NCBI RefSeq assembly: GCF_001949145.1 | Contig: NW_019091386.1 | Span: forward strand, 572,777 to 636,776 | Origin: Acanthaster planci | Lineage: Eukaryota; Echinodermata; Asteroidea; Valvatida; Acanthasteridae | DNA length: 64,000 nucleotides | Reading direction: 5' to 3' | In this document: positions 36,801 through 47,800 of the stretch, piece by piece | Layout of the letters: each line of letters begins with the position of its first letter | How positions within the stretch are numbered: position 1 is the stretch's first letter | The notes under the pieces: generated by a model | The model's input: the letters and a program-made list of their open reading frames with translations, nothing else | Told to the model about the DNA's origin: nothing | Database searches by the model: none | Made by a program: the position numbers and the translations under genes

Positions 36801-39800
36801 CTGGATTTTTTTTAAACACTGCTATCGTAGATTTAGTCTCCTTTCTCAATTTTTTGTTAAGTATATGACGATAAGTCAGCTAACAACCTTTACGCAGTAA
36901 TGTTTTCAGACAGAATATTTGGAGATAACAATTTGAACATGAAAGCGTGAACCATGTCTTCCAGAATTTTCAAAGCAAATGCCAGGTCAATTTTGAATGT
37001 TTAAAAAGTGCACATTTAATATAATTCAAAAAAGAGCGTTTAATCGTCTTTATACAATGAAGGAGAGTGCAGAGGTTGGGCCCATTCATAAAAAGTGCTT
37101 CTAACAACAATTCATTTCATGGGTCCTTTAAACTACTTCATGAAAGAAAAACCAACTCAAAAAATGTTCACAGTGTACGACACTCTAAGTGCTGGCTGCG
37201 CTTATTTTGACCACGGTGTCCAGAAAAAAATTCATGGCAATCATCTTATAGACTGGCAATAATTGATCATTATTTGAACTAACACTTACTTGTTTGGATT
37301 TTTCAACTCTTCCGTCACGATGTTCAAATTGTGCCTGCAATAGCAGGAACACAAAGGTATGAACAAATGACAAGAAGTCAAACTGTGGTTAAAATTATGG
37401 CAATCACTATTTGGAAGACCGAGTTAATGGTGTCATCCAAACACTCGAAGCCATAACATGATCGTAACAACTGGATAAGCCCAGTTCTTATTGCAAATTA
37501 CGGCTTTAGGCATGAAATCGGGCAAGATGATTTTGGAGGAATTAAGTATATGGCCCAACAATAGTTATATAAATGACAGTATGGCACATACTTCTTTAGA
37601 AAATGGTGTTTTTTTCAGTTCAGACAAAAGCCCAAAGAGTTTGAAAAAATCATCCTCAGATCTTTTAGTAGTCAGTCTATGAATTATTTCAACGAAATAT
37701 GTCGAGACGTCTTAGCATCATGACGAAAGAAATGAGACTTCACATCTTTTAACGGCGGCCTGTTTCTTAATCATCTTTTAAATGAACCAGGAAATAGAAA
37801 TATTTTTATAAATTTTACTAAAAACCCTTGAAACTGCATCATTAGGCTTCAATTAACCTCATTTTAAATTTTTGTTTTGCAATCTTAATCAATATTTTGA
37901 TGGTTTTTGGTTTTATGCTAATGCTATTTGCATATTCATGAGCAGGACTATGATGTCATCCAAGGCACTGAATCTCTACGTTGCAGTGATTTGTGCACAG
38001 CAAAATTTCTAGATTTCTTTAACCACTGCTATGGCAGATTTCACTTTCTTTGGCAATTTATTACCGTGTAGGTATATGGCAATAATCAAGCAAAAATCCT
38101 TTTCACAGAAATGTTCCCAGATAGCAGATTTTGGGTTCACAATTTGAACACGAAAACATGCAACCTGAACGATGTCTTCCTGGATTTACATCAAAGCAAA
38201 AGCGCCCCCATTCGTCAAGAAATGCTTGGTCAATTTTTAATGTCTGAAAAAGTGCACCTTTAAGTTCACCTAACTCAAAAAAGATGTCAAACAGTCTTCA
38301 TACATGGAAGAAGAGTACAGAGATACACAAAAAGTGATTCTAAGAAAAATCCATTTCCTGGATTCTTTAAGAAAACAAACAATTTTTTTTTCTGTTTTGG
38401 GATGGGGAACGATATCAAAGCAGATGGGTAGGTCTGCGTGCTGATTGGTTCAATCATAAAGATGCAGGATAAAGACGAATGTTCAGTGAGTGGATACCAC
38501 AACTGATTCTGTGATTCCATCTCATTCAGAGGGCCGAAAGAACATTTTGATCTCCATTAGAGTGACAGACCACGCAGGAACGTTTTCATCGTTAAGAACT
38601 TAGCCGACTTACCAGCCCGCGAACGCGAAAAGTCCGGAGTACAGTGCGTTTCCGAGTCCGGAAAAAGTTGAGCCCTCAAAGGCGTTCTCGAAATTCTGCG
38701 TCTCGCCTACAACAAGGAAAAACATATACTAACATTATGTTTGCCAAATGTCAATGGTCTTACAACTTGCCCATGTAAAGAGGCCAAACGCCAACTCAAT
38801 AATGAGATAGTTTTAGCAAAGCTAAGTGACGAATTTTACGACATTTTAATCATCTAGCGAAACAAGTTCATTGTTTAAGACATGTATGCCATTTCCGGAA
38901 ATGAAATCCAGTTTCTTAGTAACATGTACCTTGAATCAACTGCACGATACCGGCGACTATGATGATGACCAGTGCGACCACCTTGCAGACGGAGAAAAAG
39001 TTTCGGACAAACGTGGACAGGCGGGTACTTAACACGTTGGTCATTCCCAGTAGCACTGAACGAAATAAAACCAGTTACTCAAAGCATGAGGAAAAGGAAA
39101 TAATACCCGCAAGTCTTAATTGGACCCGACAGACCAGGCTAGGGCTTAGCGTCGGATTTTTAGGGGTGAATATCAACCACAGATTTCGCTGTTTCGATTC
39201 CCACCAACTGCACCATGTGGACTAGGCCTGCCTGCCCGCGGATAGGCCGACTAGGAAGAATCTGTCCGAGGTTTCCTTTACGTATACACCCTGAATGAAC
39301 TTGCCTCGTAAATAATCATGAATAGTGAGTAAACTGTCTTGAAAACCTATTCATATTTTCAAATACTGTTATTTAGTTCAGGTTTGATTCAACTAAGCAA
39401 GCGTCTAAAAGTGTTTTCAAGGCCGAAACTATTGATTAGCGAATAACAAAAAGTACCCTAACTTCTCTACATTTTGTATGGCTTACATATTACAAGAGTT
39501 GCCAGGAGTTGAGGCATGATCTGTGGCGGTGGGCAGGAGGGGTCCGGGTAGAGAGGCTGTAGGCAGTAGTTACCGAACGTCAAGGCCACCACGGCAAACC
39601 CTGCCGGCTCAGACATCAAGACGGAGATCCATATCAAGAGGAAAGCCACTAGGTCGCCGTAGATGGCCTTCAAGTAGGCGTAGGCCCCGCCGGAGGAAGG
39701 CCAAGTCGTGCCAAGCTCGGCGAAGCACAGCGCGCCCAGCAGCGAGAACACGCCGCAGACGACCCACAGGACCAGGGACAGCCCCACCGAGCCCGCGCCT

Positions 39801-39964
39801 CTCAGCACCCCCTTTGGCGAAACGAATATCCCCGAGCCGATGATGATGCCTATGTTGACGCACACACCGCTGAAAAGCGAGATTGTTCGCTTCAGCTCAA
39901 CCCTCGAAGAGACCGCTGTCTCCTGGCTACTCATGGACGACTGGTCGGCCTGAATTTTCCCCAT
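33872..39964 (-). CDS. SLC7A8-like: LAT-type amino-acid transporter light chain, copy B (SLC7 family)
   Basis: Ten coding exons (minus strand, 5' to 3'): 39964-39487, 39055-38930, 38706-38613, 37334-37290, 36453-36330, 35761-35658, 35499-35403, 34812-34663, 34361-34184, 33930-33872. Nine are exactly the same length as in copy A, and the last (59 nt) equals that of copy C. The protein is 484 aa with no stop or frameshift. Family features are as in copy A, including [12 protein letters not shown], the CPPP cysteine, FAFAGW in TM6 and [17 protein letters not shown]. Copy B is the most diverged of the three: VCVNIG in TM1, [14 protein letters not shown] in the TM3 region, [18 protein letters not shown] before TM8, and [14 protein letters not shown]. 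Changes near the substrate path suggest altered specificity, but this is inference. Introns 3 and 4 each hold a related TIR element of about 0.56-0.59 kb. Confidence 0.92.
36577..37132. mobile_element. Non-autonomous TIR element, copy 1, in intron 4 of copy B
   Basis: The ends are inverted: left tataaaggcaccatggaatg, right the complement of tttaaaggacccatgaaatg. The body is clearly related to 37777-38370 (shared gcatattcatgagca, atgtcatccaa, gcagtgaatctc, aaaaagtgcac). No coding frame. Confidence 0.55.
37777..38370. mobile_element. Non-autonomous TIR element, copy 2, in intron 3 of copy B
   Basis: The ends are inverted: left ttaaatgaaccaggaaat, right the complement of ttaaagaatccaggaaatgg. 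The body matches the element at 36577-37132 over its whole length with moderate divergence. No coding frame. Confidence 0.55.
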
Positions 39965-40351
39965 CCTTAGACAAAGCTATACTCCTGTAGAATTTTCTGA
40001 CCTCCAAAATGTACCGTCTATTTTACATCATGCTACAGACCGAATTCGCTGACACCATTTCTGGGTCCGGGTGTCCCTGTCGCTCAGCCGCGCATTCCTA
40101 AACTTGACGAGCGCGTGATTTTGGTTAGCTGTGCGCTCCCATTGGCTGATGTGCATCTCTTTTGTTCATAAGCGTGGGGGCACTGCAGTAATGTCGCCTG
40201 GTTCTTGTCACCGAATCGGTCTATACTTCACACCAAAGTGCTTGGAACCAAGTGTATTGCGTATGTATAATAATCTAAGCTTTTTATCACCATTGACCTA
40301 TGCAACCTCGTCCAACTCCAGTGTTGAATCATTTTCGTACGTTATGCGAAG

Positions 40352-40361
40352 TCAAAGATCA
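40352..40361 (-). promoter_or_regulatory. Nuclear-receptor-like site, promoter of copy B
   Basis: TCAAAGATCA (plus strand), 388 bp upstream of the start codon, in the block that corresponds to the TCAAAGGTCA of copy C. One mismatch to the site in copy C. Confidence 0.25.
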
Positions 40362-41271
40362 ATTTCCACACCAGATGTGCAGTGACGTCGCTTTGACCTT
40401 AGGCAGCGCGGGGCAATGGCAGTTTCTTTCAACCGTCCGATATTATACGCCTGGCATTCTCGCTCCATCCAGAAAGGGTTTGAGAAATATGACATGCCTG
40501 CACCACATTTATGTTCGCCCCAGTCTCGCGATGCCAAGCTTGCCGACGAAATTCCGTAACACTTAAACCCAGAAAAGCATTCAGTTGACTCACTGCAAAA
40601 GTTCTTGTGTAGTGACCCCATGCTAATGGGCGTACTAAAAATAGATATTATAGCTAAAAAGAGGTTTAGTATAATTCTAGTGTTGAAATTCGCACAGAAC
40701 TTTGTAAAAGCATTAACCATTACATCGGTTGCTGCAGTTCACTAACTGCACCAAGATTATACTTTATGTAATAAAATCAATATACGTATTCTTCTTACTA
40801 TTATAATGCTGATTCCGTACAGACTTTTATTATCTGCAAGGTTAAACCAGTATAATACATTCTTAAAAAAAAGCAAAGGCAAAGGAACTCTAACATTAAA
40901 ATTCATACTCAATTATATCTGGATCCCCCCTCCCAAAACAAAATTCTCCAAGTTGCATTTTTGCTTGTTAGGTACCGGTGACTTGCCACATGACATCAGC
41001 ATTAAATTAAATTAGCAATACTAAGCACAACTGTTGAATGGCGTGAAATATATATATTTTTTTCAAAAAGGTGGCACAGGAGTTAAAAGGTGATCGGCAT
41101 ATGAATTTCCATTACAAATTGCAAGCAGTCACTAAACTGTCACTAGAGCCTGTTATCTGGCAAAATAATCATGCCATATCCACTTACAGTAGCGCCATTT
41201 GAGTTGGTCACGTCACATACTAAGTTACTGGCTTGATGTTGGGATTTCAAGCTATTCATAGTGACAGACAA

Positions 41272-41435
41272 CCAAGGTGGAAAGCTTGCGGTAGCACCAT
41301 GCAAGGATACGATCTCTTTGAAAAGAACCGTGAGGAACTCTTAGGGTTAGAGTTCCTCACGTTCTTTTCAGAACCATACAGACTCCCAAAGAGATCGTAT
41401 CCTTGCATGGTGCTATCGCAAGCTTTCCACCTTGG
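41272..41435. repeat. Long near-perfect hairpin
   Basis: The left arm (ccaaggtggaaagcttgcgg, tagcaccatgcaaggatacg, atctctttg) is repeated as its reverse complement at the right end with a single visible substitution. A nested inner pair, gaaaagaaccgtgaggaactc and gagttcctcacgttcttttc, flanks a loop containing ttagggttag. The right arm has an extra piece of about 17 bp (agaaccatacagactcc). Arms of about 70 nt make this a strong cruciform or hairpin-RNA candidate. Confidence 0.75.
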
Positions 41436-44400
41436 CTTAATGTTAAACTCTTGAGCACACTTTACTTACTCAGGGTGCTTTTGAATGGGAATCCTTTCTA
41501 TGACTTATGTTCCTTATTCTTAAACGTAACGAAAAGTTATACCAGGTTTATACATAAAATAATTATGAGGTAAGCAGCAATCAGAAGAATCTAAAAAGTT
41601 TCATCAATTTTCCCCTCATCACATTGAGTTGTTAGTTGTGGTCAGGCCCAGTGGAAGTGAACCATATTCTGAATTGTTAAGGCTGATAATCAATTACAGA
41701 GAAATTTTAAATTGTGCCACAAACATTCCGACATCCCTTTCCAGAGTGTCATTCATAACACAAAGTATCCATTACTGTGACAACACAGATACATACCTTT
41801 TTAGCTGAAATTCTTTCATCCATTTTTGAATAGACATGTCTGAATGGGGCTTCCGCTCAGTCCGTGTACTGCTGCAGCTATTATATGGAAATATAACAAG
41901 AAATAGTAAATCCAATAATTGAACTAGTTGCGCCATGTTTTCTCTTTTTAAAGGTTTCTCTTTTTAAAATAAAAATTACTGTCTGCTTGGTGTTACATCA
42001 AGCAAAGGAAAAAGTCCTCCACTGCACGGACAAGGTTCTTGGTTCAAGGTTCTGCATGGTTCGTTGTTCTTCATTGCCCATGGGAAAAACAAAGAACATG
42101 TGAAAAACAGGAGAGTAACAGTGGTGTTTTCACAATAATGGTAAAACACATGGATCAATGGGATAAAGTACATGATATATATTGTATATTATTGGAGCTG
42201 GGTAAACTGCTTCAATTAGCCTAAAGTTTCAAGTTTCAAACAAGAAAAACCATTGTGGTTTTACCCTTGGCCTTTCGGGCTTAAATGCAATAGGCTTGTG
42301 AGATTTGCCCAAAGATTGATAAAGCCCTTGCCGCATCAGTCACATGCATTCTCCTCAGCCGGTTTTAAACAGATGTTTACAACTAGCCAAGGGCAGGTAC
42401 ATGTAAAGTTCTTCCCTCATTAAATACCTTCTCAGTTTGCCGAAAATCGTCTGAGCAGCAGAGAAGAGGACTTGCAACAATGTCCAGATATGTGGTCATT
42501 CCAAAGGGTCATCTCAAGTTCTAGTAAACAGAAAAATGGATAATCTGAGAATTAAAATTCCAAAGAAGTGTCAGGACGTATTTGAAACATCAAGGCTGCA
42601 TTTACAGTTTATTCCATAATAATCAAATACCAGGATATTCAGTAAAGCCCTACTATCATGATACATACGATAGTGAGACTTCCGATCAATGCAGTAGGCC
42701 TATATGCAACACGACTTCTACCTTTCGACATCATAGGATCATAACAGAGACTGCCGTGGGTGCGGTCAAGTGCTATAAACTGTGGTAAGTACCATAGTAT
42801 CATCAACACTATCTACAAGAAGCGGGTGATTCTGGTGTTTATACAGTTTCAAAAATGTCGTTCCTGTGGAGGGAGGTATGAAAGTGAGTGCGTAGGCCTA
42901 CCTGTAGACAGCTTCTCCTGCAAGTCCAGTAGACAAGGATGCAAGAGGTATATACTACATAAAGGAATAATCTCCATCAGTGCTGTGAATGCTTGATACC
43001 CGAGTCCAAGTCCGAGTTCATGCCAGCCGAGTTGAAGTTCAAGACCAAGTTCTTACCGCAAGAATCCCAGTCCTTGTGTCCGTGTCCAAGAATGAGTCCT
43101 ATATGAAACTGTGATTGGGCGTCTGTGCTCTCAGTGGCATCGGTTAAGTACTGGTCACATGTGACACATCTTTACAAGTCAGGATTACACAAGTGGAATT
43201 TATTTTAATTTAACTTTATAAACGTTAATCAACATAAGAACTACTTAGATATATATTTATCAGGAAATATAACTTAAATTGGTATTCAACTTAATTTGAG
43301 AACTGCGACAAACCGCACTCCTTGGGTCGTATGAAAAAAAACCTAGCAAATGCTATGAAGTTCAAGCAAACAGCAAAAACATTTACTGAGAAGTTCGAGC
43401 AAACAGTATAAGCAATTGATTGAATTTGCATGAATAAAATGTTTCTTTTACTGTTCAGCATCTACTTGTACAAATAGTAGCAAATGCGTAATGCTTGTGG
43501 CTTACTTCACAGCCGAACGGTTTTGTACAATAGGGCTTCCATTTTACTGTCATCTGTTTTACACCGGCACAATGATGTACATGTGTCTACTTGTACATTT
43601 AAGCATACGGAGTACCGTTGTTTACACAGCGCATTTTCCGATTCCTAGCAGGGCTGCCGTGGATCATAATGTACTCACACAGAACACCTATACAGATGTG
43701 AGCGTCAGAATTGCACCAGAGCGTAACTGTGGCCTGCACCATGCCTGCACCAAGTGAAGGTCCTCATCATGTGTTCGTCATAATGTGATGGAAAATTCGT
43801 CCAACCTGGGCCATAATTACTCATTCAATATCATCACGTAGGTGTGCTGGTGAGTCCACAAAAGACTCATTTCTCACATGTTGTCTTGATACGTGAAGTT
43901 ACGAAAATAAACGGATCGAAGCTACCACAACTGTGCAGTGCGCTGATATACTCATGTTCACAAGTGTGGCGATGCACTCACGTGCTGCGATCTGCAGCAT
44001 GTCCGTCCGTGTGACATCGAAAGTCACACGACCTTTTGTATTTCATGAACACGTTTATGTATTTTTACTACTTTTCCTTTGTATTTTGTACAATGTATTT
44101 TACATCAATGGCTTTGAACGGTTATCACGAAGGAATAAAAACGACGTTTTTACAGTGTTTATTTTGTGCTTTGGTGTTTAAGGAATTTTTTAAAGGTTTG
44201 CAAATGTATACAATGTACATTTACCTCTACAAAGTTCGTTAAACAAATCGTGAAATGGATGAAATTGGTTGGGGTGATGTTCTATCACGGAAATTTAAAG
44301 TTTCCGAAGCCAAAGGAAAATTCGTATGCAGATTGGCACCTTACCAAGTTCAATCTACTTTCAGAAATGGACATAAAGATGGCTACTTCACTCAATAACT

Positions 44401-44649
44401 TAAATTAACTGACACAAAACTATCAAAGCAAAAGTAAAACAAAGCCTGTTATGTACTTATGTATAAAGATTCCCTGACATTATTGAAGATTTCAAAAGAA
44501 AGGGTTGTGGCAGTCTTCACTGTCGAAGGTGAATTCAAAAATGCAACATCAAATAATTGAAACTGTTCTTTTTCAAAAATATCTGCTGTACAAAAACGAC
44601 ATCCACCGTTGTTTCATGTGGTCAGATAAATTACATTAACAATAAGGGT

Positions 44650-44835
44650 AAAAACATTGATCGTTGGAATGAACACTACAAAGCGGCGTCTTGTATCAGG
44701 AGCGATCAGAATTGGCCAGTTCTGCATCAACACACCAGCAGGGCGGCTACACAGACGGCTGGAAAGCACGCTGTAAGTAGGTGAATACGTAGTCTTGTCT
44801 CCAAGAGGAAACATGTGGAGTCAATGCTTGTACGT
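44650..44835 (-). promoter_or_regulatory. Conserved block after the stop codon, transporter copy C
   Basis: It carries cttgtat, attggccag, ctgcatcaacacaccag and gtaagtaggtgaatac, shared with the stretches after copies A and B. It is likely 3' UTR. Confidence 0.5.
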
Positions 44836-47800
44836 CTACTCTTTTTCCTCCTTGACGACCAGCAGAAGCCTCTGGAACCATGCTGTCACGGAGTCTGGAG
44901 AGAGAAAGAACGAAAAAAAAAGCACAATTCGTTAAACTTTGGATTAAAAAATCTTCGTCAATCGAGGGGTACATCAATGCTGCCCTGAAGGTTGCCCAGC
45001 GCAAAAATAGGGCCTACATGTGTGGAATGACAGTTCGTCTCCCGTTAGTCTGTATCATATGAGATTAGGTCTCTTGGACCAGAAGAATCACTCCTCGTTG
45101 GTATCAACACACGTTTATTTTTTTTCTGACTACATCTTGGCACTAAATACTAATGGAAACCTTGTATTCCAGTCAGCCATCTGGGTAAGCGTTTCGGGTA
45201 GACCAGCAGGAAATAGACTGGTATCCCAGTCAGCGTGATGCCCACCCCGATGGCGGTGTCGATTGGCGAGTCGATGGTCCCTATGACGACGAGAAAGATG
45301 GACGCCAATACAAACAAGACGGCTATGATGATGTTGACCTATCAAATGAGCCATAGAAGAAGATAGAGATGTGTGCATAAGCTAGTACACACGTACACAT
45401 GCAGTGCACCCGGCCGATCTTTTAAATAAAATAATAAAGAAAACGTTTACGGTAAATGGATCACATGTGAATGAAAAAACCTACACTTGCCGAATGCGTC
45501 CCCTTTCAAGTATCCCCCTCACGGAAAATGTTTATAGAGTATGATACGTTGTGTTGTATAATTTATAAACATTCCCTAGTTTGTAATGTTCACCACTAGG
45601 GCTCGTTTCAGCAAACATAAGACTTGGGTTCAATGTGAATTCCCACTAAAAAGATAACTCCTGGGTGTACTTGTAAACTCGATGGGGTAAATACAGTACC
45701 CCGAAATTAAACCTCTGACCTTGAAGGGGCGTGGCTTGTCGGGCTCCTTGTAGCGAACCCAGATCATTCCCGCCACAACAGCTCCACTCGACGTCCACGT
45801 GACGAAGTTGAAGTAATTGATGAGAGTGTAGATGTCATTGGAGAAGGTGTAAATTATCGACAGGATGACCTGGCAGAGAAAAGGAACCAAAGAAAGACTG
45901 AAATCAGAAATGAGGCAGTTTAACAGAAACGAAGATACGCTGGATGCTGCCCCGTTTTCCAAACTGAAAGCATTGAAAACCATGGTACAAATGGGCTGAA
46001 CTTCATCGCACATAAGTTTGACTTCCAAACATGACAATCAGTTCAAACGTCTACTATTCGTTAAGCACACTAAGAAATGATTTTCCCCCATAGCCTTCTG
46101 TTATCACATGCACCTAAAGTTATCCCTCTCTGAATGGGGTGAATATATCGGGGCAGCTGATTATTTCATTTTGGTCCAACCGAACTAACACCTCGATTCG
46201 GAGATTCAGGAGGCCATTTTCTTTTGCTCACATTTAGGTATAGGGCCTATCGCTGACATCCAATGTGACTGATGTCGACATTACCCGAGCATTTACGTGT
46301 ATGCATTAAACTTATATCGATTTTAACACCACCACCTTCATAAACCAACAGCAGTCTCGGCCGGGCTAGTCGTTGGAACCCCCCCCTTTACAAGCTGGAC
46401 CCAGTTTTTCGTCCGTTTGAGACAACTGAGAAGTTTTATTCACGTACAGGGAACACAATGTAGAGCCTCCAAGCTGTGTGTGGACTTACCGTTACGACGA
46501 CGGACGGAAGAGGAGTCAGGAATTTGATGTGGATCATCGACAGTAGCGAGGGGAGGTGCCCCTCACGGGCACCGACGTAAAAGATTCTTAACAGCAAAAC
46601 AGCACAAGTTGTGTTATATCAGATGGATTGAGATGTACACAAATTGACACGTTGCGAATGCACACCACGAACAATTTAGTCAAGCAGCTGGGTAAATCTA
46701 TTATATATGACGTAACATTTTTAAAACAATGCCAAAGGTGGCCTGTTACCTCGAGCAGGTGATCATGTTGCCGTTGACGGAGCCGAAGGTGGACAGCGCC
46801 ACAGCGATCGGCATGATCACTGCAAACTGGCCCAACACCTTGCTGCCGAAAGTCTAGTCGTGGTAAGAAAAAAAACCCTGAGGGTCATTAACCTGAAAAG
46901 GTTGATACCGTATTGGTGCAACACAAGCACTGCGTGATGGACAGTGGCTCGGCAAAACACGATTGCAGATTATACTGAGACACTGTATAACAGACCAAAG
47001 AATTTAGATGCTGATGGCAGACATTTTGTGAACTGTACTTTGTTATCCTAAAGAGCAGCTGTAGTCTTGATAGCTGCTTATGTCGTGCACTATCAGCGGC
47101 AATACGGGCGATTAACAATAGTGCGCCTCTGAGAGTTGCAACGCCTTGGCCAATCACAATGTGCAAAGTCTGTCGACCCTTTCCAAACGCGTATCGGGTC
47201 GACAGATTGCTCGCATTGTGATTGGCCAAGGCGTTGTAAGCTCTTGGAGGCGGGCTATTGTGAAGCGAACGCCCGAATTATCTGTAAACTGCAAGCATCT
47301 CGCCACACACGTGCTTCCGAAACGAAATTTTGTCAGTGGAATTTTTTTTAGCTGCCGCCCACTTTCGTGAAAACACACCTCCCATCGTGCCGTTTTCAGG
47401 CCGTTTGCTTACCACCGCGACCGCGTTCGAAGTCAGCAGCTCCTGCGGCGTCATTGCTGTGAAATAGGCCACATTGGCAAAGGTGTAAATGATGGTCACA
47501 GAAAACACGGTAATGTAGATTGCTCGCGGAAGGTTTCTGAAAGAAATGAACATAGTATCTTTTAGATCACAGTGTTTCCGCTCAAAAGAAGAAGTAACAC
47601 TTGTGCATCTGTACTGTCCAATCACGGATGAGATTTCCCACCTCAAACTTTAAACTGCTTTATGAAAATAAGGTAACTCAATGAAATATTCTGCAAATCC
47701 CGAGTGCTGGACGCGCTTGTTTTGACCAAGGTATCAGGAACAAACTTCGCTAGCAATTATGCCCCACTAACAACAATTGCATTACCCTATTATAATTTAA

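Larger units (their letters stand above)
39965..44835. other. Intergenic DNA between transporter copies B and C
   Basis: The left 600 bp is promoter side of copy B, with blocks shared with copy C (for example aaacccagaaaagcatt.agt at about 40565 and 50381). A long perfect-looking hairpin lies at 41272-41435. From about 43.9 kb the sequence is 3' flank of copy C. The middle shows no gene; 43000-43100 is a gagtccaagtcc-like simple repeat. Confidence 0.55.

Noticed and set aside
43000-43110. gagtccaagtccgagttc-like stretch and the ggtctcg stretch at 51030-51140 as functional arrays
   Set aside because: Both are imperfect simple repeats without regular spacing.
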